Assembly: GCA_964632005.1 (NCBI GenBank)
Contig: CAZWAP010000059.1
Span: forward strand, 1 to 13,190
Direction of reading: 5' to 3'
Length of the DNA stretch: 13,190 nucleotides
Source of the DNA: CAZWAP01 sp964632005
GTDB taxonomy: Bacteria > Planctomycetota > Phycisphaerae > Sedimentisphaerales > Anaerobacaceae
The notes below the pieces were generated by a model. That model saw only the letters and a list, made by a program, of their open reading frames with translations, ran no database searches and had not been told where the DNA came from. A program made the position numbers and the translations under genes. Within the stretch, counting starts at the first letter, position 1, and every line of letters starts with the position of its first letter. Below, piece after piece: positions 7,168 through 13,190 of the stretch.

Positions 7168-8058
7168 CTATACGAGTTTCATCTTGCGAAGGTTTTTCAA
7201 ACAGCGTTCGACGCACTCCAGGGGCGGGGCGGCGTAGCTTTCCTGTTCGAGAATGTACCATTCGGTTCCACCGACGGCCTTGCACAGGGCGAAGAAGGCC
7301 TTCCAGTTGACGTCGCCTTCGCCGATAAGGGCCTTATTGTTGGTCTTGCTGAATTCCTTGACGTGGACGGTTATGGCCCTTTTCGGGTAGCGATAGATAT
7401 ACGGCAGTGGGTCGGCGCCGCCGTGCATCGCGTTGCCGACGTCGAGCTGCATTATCACGTCGTTTGACGTGTTGGCGCAGAATATATCCCAGGGGATCTG
7501 GCCGTCTATCGGCTTGAACTCGACGCTATGGTTGTGGTAGCCGACCCGCATTGCGTGGGGCTTGACCTGCTCGGCCAGCTTGTTGAAGAGCCTCGCGGTG
7601 TTGAGCCAGGCCTGGCGGGAGCTGCGGTACTGAGCGGGGAGGCTGGATACGACCAGATACTTATTGCCCAGGGTCTTATTGAATTGGATGGTCGTGGGGA
7701 GGTTGTCTCCCAGCAGTGCATCCAGGCTTATGTGGGTCCCGCAGCAGACAAGGCCGTTATCGTCGAGCATTTTGCGCAGGTCTTTTGCGCTGTGGTTGTA
7801 GTAGCCGGCGAACTCCACGCCCTCGTAGCCCATCTTTGCTACCGCTGCGATCACGCCGGCCAGGTCGCGCTGGCATTCTCTGCGGACCGAATAGAGCTGG
7901 AGCCCAACGCGGATTTTCGACCGAGGTGACCTGCGTGGTGTTGTCTTTTTTCGCCGGGCGGTTGCGGCAGAGGCCGACCCGGTCAGTGCAGCCGTGGCGG
8001 CAAGGCCTCCCGCGAGGAGGCTGCGCCTCGAGAAGAACGAATTGTTGTGTGGTGACAT
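7168..8058 (-). CDS. Tat-exported sugar isomerase/epimerase-like TIM barrel
   Basis: This 296-residue protein has a twin-arginine signal (SRRSLLAGG, Arg11-Arg12, with a hydrophobic stretch to about residue 32). A basic linker follows, then a xylose-isomerase-like TIM barrel from about residue 49. Barrel marks include VGLQLYSVR (51-59), GYEGVEFAG (78-86), YHNHSVEF (174-181), QLDVGNA (204-210), VHVKEF (231-236), GEGDVNW (246-252) and LEQE (270-273). Glu180, Asp206, His232 and Glu271 fit the four metal ligands of the isomerase/epimerase members of this superfamily, so an active enzyme is likely, though the sugar is unknown. Exported forms of this family are frequent in Planctomycetota. AAGGAAG (8064-8070) lies 5 bases before the ATG. 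It is the first gene of a minus-strand run with the UPF0316 and Nudix genes. Confidence 0.9.
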   Translation of the reverse strand: MSPHNNSFFSRRSLLAGGLAATAALTGSASAATARRKKTTPRRSPRSKIRVGLQLYSVRRECQRDLAGVIAAVAKMGYEGVEFAGYYNHSAKDLRKMLDDNGLVCCGTHISLDALLGDNLPTTIQFNKTLGNKYLVVSSLPAQYRSSRQAWLNTARLFNKLAEQVKPHAMRVGYHNHSVEFKPIDGQIPWDIFCANTSNDVIMQLDVGNAMHGGADPLPYIYRYPKRAITVHVKEFSKTNNKALIGEGDVNWKAFFALCKAVGGTEWYILEQESYAAPPLECVERCLKNLRKMKLV

Positions 8059-8492
8059 AACATCTTCCTTTCAGTATGTCGCGGTACTCTTTTCGCTCGG
8101 CCCGGCCGAGCTTGGGCTGAGCCGCTCGCGCCCTATTATGGCCTTTGCGGTGGGCTTGTACAAGTGGTTTCAGGCGATACTGGGTATCGAGGGGCCTGTC
8201 GGATGGTCGTCGGCGGCGAGGTAAAAGCAAGAGAGATAAAAACGTAAAATTTTTTGGCGCCGATAGGCGCGTGCCGCGCAGGATTTTATTGGACAGTCGG
8301 CGATGTACGGCGTGCAGGTCGGCCCGGCTGTGCCATATATGGTGGTGGAGATACGTTTCTGCCTGCTATGTAGTAGCCCTGGTTATGGGTCGTTCGCTTG
8401 CAGTGGGTGGCGGAGGTTAAAGAAAAAAGGCGGGGCCTGTCGATATTGCGTAGGTTGACGGTGAGACGAGTCGTTATTAAAGGGTCTCTGAT
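8059..8492. other. Intergenic region between divergent genes
   Basis: This 434-base stretch lies between the TIM-barrel gene (leftward) and the small ORF (rightward), and I see no protein-coding gene in it. It contains CTTGTACAAG, a 10 bp palindrome at 8155-8164, which overlaps a weak leftward promoter candidate (TTGTAC at 8158-8163, 17 bases, CATAAT at 8135-8140). It also contains GCGCC-GATA-GGCGC, a short hairpin next to an A/T-rich run near 8245-8275, and CCATATATGG, a palindrome at 8333-8342. For the small ORF, TTGACG at 8455-8460 is a possible -35, but no properly spaced -10 follows. Confidence 0.45.
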
Positions 8493-8642
8493 ATGAGCAA
8501 GCGGGAGTTGATCGACTGCATCTGCGAAATCAACAGGAGTGCCAAGCCGGAGTTTTTGGCGAACTTCTCGGAGGAAGAGCTCAAAGAGTACCTGGAGCAC
8601 TTGATGGAGCTTGATCTGGAAGAACTGGCTGTTTGCGGTTAA
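8493..8642 (+). CDS. Small acidic helical protein, 49 residues
   Basis: An ATG at 8493 opens a 49-codon frame ending in TAA at 8640-8642. It is preceded by AAAGGG (8479-8484) at a spacing of 8 bases, one of the best ribosome binding sites in the window. The product begins MSKRELIDCICEINRSAKPE and continues with FSEEELKEYLEHLMELDLEEL. It is acidic and strongly amphipathic, with two predicted helices joined at SAKPEFLANF; the heptad-like Leu and Met spacing suggests a helical hairpin that binds another protein. Three cysteines (9, 11 and 48) are notable in so short a chain. There is no signal peptide or membrane segment. I do not recognise a named family; the pattern resembles short hypothetical proteins, and a toxin or antitoxin partner is not seen nearby. 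The ribosome binding site and coherent composition are the reasons for calling it. Confidence 0.6.
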   Translation: MSKRELIDCICEINRSAKPEFLANFSEEELKEYLEHLMELDLEELAVCG

Positions 8643-8701
8643 ATCCTTCGCCTGGTGAGCATCACCGCTACAGGGGCCCGTACAGCAGTGGGGCGCTGGG
8701 G

Positions 8702-8722
8702 CCGGTGGCACCGGGCCGGTGG
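8702..8722. repeat. Nested inverted repeat, CCGGTG/CACCGG
   Basis: CCGGTG occurs at 8702-8707 and 8716-8721, with its complement CACCGG at 8709-8714 between them. Two alternative hairpins are possible, each with a loop of one base on paper. It lies between two converging genes, but there is no T-run after it, so a role as terminator is uncertain. Confidence 0.4.
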
Positions 8723-8819
8723 AGGAGGCGTATCACCCTCAGACCTCATTACGTCCGGGAGTGAGGGCATCAAAGGGCGGTCTGACTGAGCGGTATTCGG
8801 GCCCAGTGCAGTTTCGGCG

Positions 8820-10076
8820 CTACTGGTCGGTTTCGTCGAGTGCGCCGCCTGTGAGCATTCTGCCGACGGGGCTCAATCCTCCGCGCCTCTCTTGAGAGCT
8901 GCGAGGGGGGCGTTGAGTCTGCGGGTTCGGCGGGGTTTGTTCGGGGCCGGGGCGACTTTCGGAATCGGGGGCCCTTTCGATAAGGACCGCGGGCGCAGGC
9001 GCCTGTTCGGCGGAGACCGGTCTGGGCACTTCTACTACGCAGGTCAGCTTGAACTCAAGCAGGAGGGGCGCATAGTCATTCGGCAGGCCGAAGAGGAAGT
9101 CAACGTACTTTGTGGTCTGGCTGTTCTGGAAATCGGTGCGGTCGATTGTTATCAGCTCGTCGAGCTTTCGCATAGTCACCTGGCCTGGAGCGGAGAAGTA
9201 GCCTATGGGGTAGACGTTTATTGCCTTTCCCAGGGTGGCGGGGCCCGAAGAGTCTTTAGGTTTGCAGATGAGCCTTAGCTGGCCGAGCGTGAACCTGCCT
9301 GCATCGCTGATTGCATTCTTTCTCAGTCCCATCCTTACAACCAGGAGGTCGGTGCCGCTTGGAGGCGTAATGGGAGTGGCGTCGGGTTTTTTGATTGTGG
9401 CGGGCGGGACGTACCAGGCGCCGTTCTTGCGCGGCACCTGGATTGCGTCTTGGCGGGCGAGAAGGGGCACCTGACGGGAGACCTGCTGTCGATTCAAGTA
9501 GAGCTGGTCGATGAAGGCCGGGTGGAGTGTCGCGAAGCTGGCGGGGCTGCGGATTGCCTTAAAACTGCCCCTGCTCAACAGGCCGAACCAGCCGCAGACC
9601 AACCCGTCGGGGTTGAGCAGGACCTTGTTTGGCCTGGGGCTCCAGCCCGACAGGCCAGCCCTGTCGAATCGTTGGTACGGGTACTTCTCGGGCAGGGGCG
9701 CCATCGCAAGGGTGGTCAGAATGATGCCGGAGAGGATAAGGCCCAGAAAGCTTCCCAGGAGGACTCGGCCGAGACGTTCCGGGATGAGGCCGAGGTCCAG
9801 AGGGTGCTTCGCCAGTTGCATAGCGGCGGTCTGGAGGATTGCGAATGCCAATATGAAAATCAGGGCGAAGCACAATGGCTGGGCCCAGGGCCGCAGCGCA
9901 GGGTAGTCGGCGGCCTGGCTGATGAGGCGGTTGGCCGCGGCCTCGAAGTAGCCGAAGGCCGCTGCGCAGGCACAGATTGTGATTATTATGGTTACAAGCG
10001 CCTTGAACAAGCTGCCTTTGAAGTACTGGTAGGCGGCACATCCGGCGATTATCAAGAGGACAAGGACGGTGGCCAT
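8820..10076 (-). CDS. CvpA-family membrane protein with long C-terminal domain
   Basis: From the ATG at 10076 this is a 418-residue protein. The first 130 residues have four membrane helices (about 2-18, 25-44, 70-88 and 105-126) in the arrangement of the CvpA (colicin V production) family. Usual CvpA proteins are about 160-180 residues, so some 270 residues are extra. The extension contains a strand-rich region from about residue 235 (DLLVVRMGLRKN, then QLRLICKP, YPIGYFSAPG, YVDFLFGLPND and LLLEFKLTCVVEVP) and ends in a proline-, arginine- and glutamine-rich tail that is probably disordered. Positive charges sit in the first and third loops, which would place the C-terminal part outside the cytoplasm. 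GGAG at 10085-10088 lies 8 bases before the ATG; a GTG at 10079 is a close alternative. It is the third gene after pilT and the PilB-like gene, 82 bases downstream. CvpA's molecular role is not settled. Confidence 0.75.
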   Translation of the reverse strand: MATVLVLLIIAGCAAYQYFKGSLFKALVTIIITICACAAAFGYFEAAANRLISQAADYPALRPWAQPLCFALIFILAFAILQTAAMQLAKHPLDLGLIPERLGRVLLGSFLGLILSGIILTTLAMAPLPEKYPYQRFDRAGLSGWSPRPNKVLLNPDGLVCGWFGLLSRGSFKAIRSPASFATLHPAFIDQLYLNRQQVSRQVPLLARQDAIQVPRKNGAWYVPPATIKKPDATPITPPSGTDLLVVRMGLRKNAISDAGRFTLGQLRLICKPKDSSGPATLGKAINVYPIGYFSAPGQVTMRKLDELITIDRTDFQNSQTTKYVDFLFGLPNDYAPLLLEFKLTCVVEVPRPVSAEQAPAPAVLIERAPDSESRPGPEQTPPNPQTQRPPRSSQERRGGLSPVGRMLTGGALDETDQ

Positions 10077-10158
10077 CACAAATTCTCCGGTCTATGTTTT
10101 TATGGTTAACATCGGCGTATGCTCCTGTCGGCCTGGGGTTACCGGGCGCGCTTTGCGG

Positions 10159-11814
10159 CTATTTTCCGGGTGGGGGCTTTTTCCGCTTCGGGGCGGACAG
10201 GGCGCGAATCATTTCGTTGATGTCCGTAATCCCTGCTATGACCTTCCTAAGGGCCTGTTCCTGGAGGTATAGCATCTTGGCCCGTCTGAACTGTCTGCCT
10301 ATTTCGGGCAGCGACTTTGCGTTCTTGATGGCGTTGCGCAAATCGTCGTTTATTATGATTGTCTCGAAGACGGCTGTTCTTCCGACGTACCCGATACCGT
10401 GGCAATTCTCGCAGTCGACAGGTTTGCCGTGCTTGTCGTAGATCACCTTTCCGGCACGGTAAAGCACCTTGGTTTTTTCGGCGTTTATGTTGAACTTTCT
10501 GAAGACTTCCTTGTTGGGTGCGTAAGCCTGTTTACACTCATCGCAGAGCTTGCGGAGGAGTCTCTGGCAGCTAATGCCGAGGAGTGTTTCTGCGGCGAGG
10601 TTTCGGCTGCCGACGAGCTTGAGCCACTTTGCCAGGGCCTGGATGACGCTGTTGGCATTGAGGGTGAGGTAGATGATCTTTCCTTCACCTGCGCCGGCGC
10701 AGGCGACGCGTGCGGTTTCGGAGTCCTCGCAATCTGCCACGCCGACAATGTCGGGCCCCATCCTAATCACCTCTTCGAGTTTTTTGCCGAAAGTTGTTGT
10801 GCCGGTGTCACTCGGGCTGTAGATATTCTGGGTGATGTTAGGCAGTTCACCGGAGGGCTGTCGCTCGAGCGTATTTATACTGTTTAGAAACGCATCGTGG
10901 TTTCTGAGCAGGGCATAGAACGTGGTAGTAACGCCGCTCTTTGGGGGCCCCGAGACGATAAACAGCCCCTGCTTGACCTGGCGGAAGCCCTTTAGGGCTT
11001 CGAGCTGGTCGGGCATTAATCCGATTTCATCGAGCTTGGTGATGTCCTTGACGGTCAACAGCTTGAGCAGGACCTGTTCGCCGGCCGTCGAGCCTGCGGT
11101 CGTAATCTCCCATTCGACGTTCTCGGTGCCCTTGGCGACGGCGAATACGCCCTTTTGGGGTTTTCGCCTTTCTTTGACGTCAAGGTCGGCAACGTTCTTT
11201 AGGAAATGGATCAGGAACTGAGCCTGGTCGTGGGGGATGCCGGGCTGTTTGAGGGCGACACCGTCGACGTAGTAGGTTACCCTGTATTCCTGGGAGGTGG
11301 GCGAGAAGGTGACGCTGCTGGCCCTGCGCCACGTTGCGTCGTTGATAAGCTCGTAGGCCATCTTGTATCCGAAGAAGTCGGGTGTTCTGGGTTCCGGCAG
11401 GGGCACTTCGTTCTTGTTGGCGGTAATAAAGGTGAAGCTCTTGAGCTCTTCGAGCTTCTTTTGCTTACTGATGAAAAGGCTTTTGAGGTGTTCGGCGGTG
11501 AGGACGCGGTCGAAATCCATGACCCTTGCGTTGCGGTGTTTGACGTAGGCGAGTGAAGCAGCGCCGGTGGCAATCAAGTAGAGCAGCATTCCGACGACAA
11601 AGATGGGAATAAGCTGCCAGATGAGCAGGCCCACGGCCCCGGCACCGATAACGATGCCTGTCCAGAAGGGCTGGTTTGTCTCGACGGCCTGTGCGTCGTT
11701 GTGGACCCAGGTTACCAGCGGCAGCCAGAGGAGGAAAAACGCGACGTAGACCAGGAGCTTGACCGCGGATATATATCCGCCGTAGGAGAGAGCAATTATT
11801 ACTGAATCCGGCAT
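10159..11814 (-). CDS. Membrane-anchored PilB/GspE-like protein, nucleotide motifs degenerate
   Basis: This 551-residue protein has about three membrane helices at the N-terminus (roughly 17-36, 51-69 and 70-92), then an N2-like domain (about 110-270) and a GspE/PilB-type ATPase domain. In the ATPase domain the Walker A reads GPPKSGVT (289-296), with Val295 in place of the essential lysine. The Asp box has become TLERQPS. The Walker B has Ala360-Asp361 where Gly-Glu is expected. The His box reads EGKIIYLTLNAN, without its histidines. By contrast the two CxxC pairs of the zinc-binding C-terminal part are kept (coded at 10534-10545 and 10402-10413), followed by GIGYVGRTAVFE. Normal PilB/GspE proteins are soluble hexameric motors, so this looks like a non-hydrolysing relative fixed in the membrane, possibly an assembly or regulatory partner of PilT. 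The ATG is supported by GGAG (11821-11824); a TTG at 11832 is also in frame. It lies 30 bases after pilT. Confidence 0.85.
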   Translation of the reverse strand: MPDSVIIALSYGGYISAVKLLVYVAFFLLWLPLVTWVHNDAQAVETNQPFWTGIVIGAGAVGLLIWQLIPIFVVGMLLYLIATGAASLAYVKHRNARVMDFDRVLTAEHLKSLFISKQKKLEELKSFTFITANKNEVPLPEPRTPDFFGYKMAYELINDATWRRASSVTFSPTSQEYRVTYYVDGVALKQPGIPHDQAQFLIHFLKNVADLDVKERRKPQKGVFAVAKGTENVEWEITTAGSTAGEQVLLKLLTVKDITKLDEIGLMPDQLEALKGFRQVKQGLFIVSGPPKSGVTTTFYALLRNHDAFLNSINTLERQPSGELPNITQNIYSPSDTGTTTFGKKLEEVIRMGPDIVGVADCEDSETARVACAGAGEGKIIYLTLNANSVIQALAKWLKLVGSRNLAAETLLGISCQRLLRKLCDECKQAYAPNKEVFRKFNINAEKTKVLYRAGKVIYDKHGKPVDCENCHGIGYVGRTAVFETIIINDDLRNAIKNAKSLPEIGRQFRRAKMLYLQEQALRKVIAGITDINEMIRALSAPKRKKPPPGK

Positions 11815-11844
11815 ATAATGCTCCGTTATCAAGTCAATGGGATA

Positions 11845-12978
11845 CTACAGGATGCCGCTGGCTGTTGTTCTGATGCCTTTGAGCGCCATTTTCAGCTCTT
11901 CCGTGTTTGGCGCGCACTTGTAGGCCTCTTTCGGGTCGATGAAGCCTTTCTTGATAAGTTCGCACAGGTTATAGGTGATATCCTGCATGCCTTCCTGCTG
12001 TGAGGCGCGTATGACGCTGGGCAGGTCTGCCTCTCTTTCTTCTGCGATCAGTTTTCTGGCCGCTGCATTGACTATGAGTACTTCGACGGCGGGGATCCTG
12101 TCGATGTCTTCTTTTATGCAGGGTATCAATACCTGGCTGATGACGGCCCTGAGCGCCAGCGCGAGGGTTTGTCGGACGAGGTCTCGCTCGGTCTGTGGAA
12201 ACAAATCGAGCAGGCGATGGACCGACTGCGAGGCATTGGCCGAGTGCATAGTTCCGAAGACCAGGTGGCCTGTTTCCGCGGCCCTCATGCCGGCGGTTAC
12301 GGTTTTCGCGTCTCTCATTTCTCCCACGAAGACAACGTCGGGGTCCTGGCGCATCAGGTAGGTAAGCGCCTCGTTGAAATCGACGACGTCGAGCCCGATC
12401 TCTCTCTGCGAGACAATGGCTTTTGCATCCTGGAAGAGATACTCTATGGGATCCTCGATGGTGACGATATGACACGACCGGGTCTTGTTGATATGGTCGA
12501 TCATCGAGGCGATCGTGGTGGTTTTCCCGCACCCGGTAGGCCCCACGACCAGGACCAGGCCTTGCGTGCTTTTGGCTATTTTTTCGAGCACAGGTGGCAA
12601 GTGCAACTCTTCGAAGGAAGGTATCCTTGTATTGACGCGCCTGGCAGCGAGGCTGACCATTCCTCTCTGGCGGAAGATGTTGACCCTGAAGCGGTGCTTC
12701 CGATCTACTTCGTGGGCGAAGTCGAGGGTTCCGTGCTCTAAGAAGCGTTCCTTCTGGGCCGGGCTGAGGATGTCGAAGACAAGCTCCTCGATCGTTTCAG
12801 GGGACATAATCTCGCTTTTGATATTCTTTAGTGTGCCGTAGAGTCTGAGTTTAGGGGGCTGCCCGACCTTCAAGTGCAGGTCGCTGGCCTGCGTTTTTAT
12901 GGCGGCCCTGAAGTACTTGTTTATTTCAGGTTCTCGGCGCACGGCTGTGCGGGTACCTGCAGGTTGTTCGGCAGTCAT
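11845..12978 (-). CDS. pilT: PilT, type IV pilus retraction ATPase family
   Basis: This 377-residue cytoplasmic ATPase belongs to the PilT family, hexameric motors that disassemble and retract type IV pili. The N-terminal domain (about 15-125) starts INKYFRAAIKTQASDLHLKVG. The ATPase core has a full Walker A (GPTGCGKT, residues 146-153), the Asp box VTIEDPIEY (172-180), the Walker B DPDVVFVGEMRD (about 212-223) and the His box TGHLVFGTMHSAN (about 236-248). The C-terminal GMQDITYNLCELIKKGFI matches the usual PilT ending; the AIRNLIRE motif is only partly kept as AARKLIAE. All catalytic residues are therefore present, in contrast to the next gene. The ATG at 12978 has GGAG 12 bases upstream, rather far; a GTG at 13026 would add 16 residues and is possible. 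It is the first gene of the operon with the PilB-like and CvpA-family genes. It could serve pilus retraction or another machine related to type II secretion. Confidence 0.93.
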   Translation of the reverse strand: MTAEQPAGTRTAVRREPEINKYFRAAIKTQASDLHLKVGQPPKLRLYGTLKNIKSEIMSPETIEELVFDILSPAQKERFLEHGTLDFAHEVDRKHRFRVNIFRQRGMVSLAARRVNTRIPSFEELHLPPVLEKIAKSTQGLVLVVGPTGCGKTTTIASMIDHINKTRSCHIVTIEDPIEYLFQDAKAIVSQREIGLDVVDFNEALTYLMRQDPDVVFVGEMRDAKTVTAGMRAAETGHLVFGTMHSANASQSVHRLLDLFPQTERDLVRQTLALALRAVISQVLIPCIKEDIDRIPAVEVLIVNAAARKLIAEEREADLPSVIRASQQEGMQDITYNLCELIKKGFIDPKEAYKCAPNTEELKMALKGIRTTASGIL

Positions 12979-13092
12979 CGTGGTTATAAACTCCAATGAA
13001 TTTGCATCAACTATTTTCGGCGCCACTGAGCTTTGGAGCAGTTGTAGCCTGCCAGAGGGTTTTCCCCAGCCGTAAGACTTGCAAAGACAAAC

Positions 13093-13113
13093 CCTTATAT
13101 AACCATTATAAGG
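13093..13113. promoter_or_regulatory. Dyad operator candidate at the pilT promoter
   Basis: CCTTATA (13093-13099) and TATAAGG (13107-13113) are perfect 7 bp inverted arms around a 7-base centre. The dyad covers the -10 box (13105-13110) and the expected start site near 13098, a position typical for a repressor site. The A/T content of a -10 box makes some symmetry likely by chance, so this is only a candidate. Confidence 0.45.
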
Positions 13114-13132
13114 ATTTCGGCTGCCTTGTCAA
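13105..13132 (-). promoter_or_regulatory. Perfect-hexamer sigma70 promoter of the pilT operon
   Basis: Read on the minus strand, TTGACA (13127-13132) and TATAAT (13105-13110) are both perfect consensus hexamers, 16 bases apart. Transcription would start near 13098, about 120 bases before the ATG at 12978 and about 70 before the alternative GTG at 13026. It is the strongest promoter match in the window and probably serves all three downstream genes. Confidence 0.75.
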
Positions 13133-13163
13133 CCCGCCAGGGCTCTGGTATTGGGCTGGCGGG
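13133..13163. repeat. 8 bp GC-rich inverted repeat upstream of the promoter
   Basis: CCCGCCAG (13133-13140) and CTGGCGGG (13156-13163) are perfect inverted arms around a 15-base loop. The left arm abuts the -35 box of the pilT promoter. It could be a terminator hairpin of a gene beyond the window or a regulator site; no T-run of useful length follows on either strand. Confidence 0.45.
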
Positions 13164-13190
13164 GGCAGGCAGCGATCCCAGAGTCCGGGA

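Noticed and set aside
8286..8711. 141-codon minus-strand frame covering the small ORF
   Set aside because: No ribosome binding site or family similarity was seen, and the opposite small frame has a strong ribosome binding site.
9450..10109. 219-codon plus-strand frame opposite the CvpA-family gene
   Set aside because: Its composition is rich in Gly, Glu, Gln and Arg with no family resemblance, whereas the opposite strand gives four membrane helices.

Overview
The window reads as chromosomal DNA of a planctomycete, most likely a Phycisphaerae-type member. This is inferred from gene content and not from any marker gene. The supporting signs are two genes of the prepilin-like family with FTLVELL-type N-termini and H-X9-DG C-termini; a Tat-exported iduronate-2-sulfatase-like enzyme with a PQQ-like beta-propeller protein whose mature N-terminus reads NWPRFRGPNGQG; a ThuA-like lipoprotein; a Tat-exported sugar isomerase/epimerase-like TIM barrel; and a T4P-type ATPase pair beside a CvpA-family protein. 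No rRNA, tRNA, CRISPR, insertion sequence or phage gene was seen.

Layout, left to right. At 1-1574 on the plus strand lie the 3' end of one prepilin-like gene and a complete second one, the latter behind a good sigma70-type promoter. At 1687-4473 on the minus strand a beta-propeller gene and a sulfatase gene form a tight pair: the sulfatase ribosome binding site sits on the propeller stop codon. A divergent intergenic region (4474-4727) holds promoter candidates for both directions. A plus-strand ThuA-like lipoprotein gene follows (4728-5747). At 5793-8058 on the minus strand lie a TIM-barrel protein, a UPF0316/DUF2179 membrane protein and a Nudix hydrolase, which may be one loose operon. A 49-residue plus-strand ORF with a good ribosome binding site sits at 8493-8642.

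The most interesting part is 8820-13132 on the minus strand. A promoter with perfect -35 and -10 hexamers, overlapped by a 7+7 bp dyad, leads into pilT, then a PilB/GspE-like protein, then a CvpA-family protein with a long C-terminal domain. PilT has every catalytic motif intact. The PilB/GspE-like protein carries N-terminal membrane helices and has lost the Walker A lysine, the Asp box, the Walker B glutamate and the His-box histidines, yet keeps its two CxxC pairs. This suggests a membrane-anchored, probably non-hydrolysing relative working with an active PilT and an integral membrane partner.

How the genes work together is partly inference. The sulfatase, propeller, ThuA-like and TIM-barrel proteins are all predicted to be exported or surface-attached and fit the polysaccharide-degrading lifestyle common in this phylum. 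The prepilin-like proteins and the PilT/PilB-like/CvpA cluster fit surface or envelope machinery. Nothing in the sequence ties the two prepilin-like genes directly to the ATPase operon.
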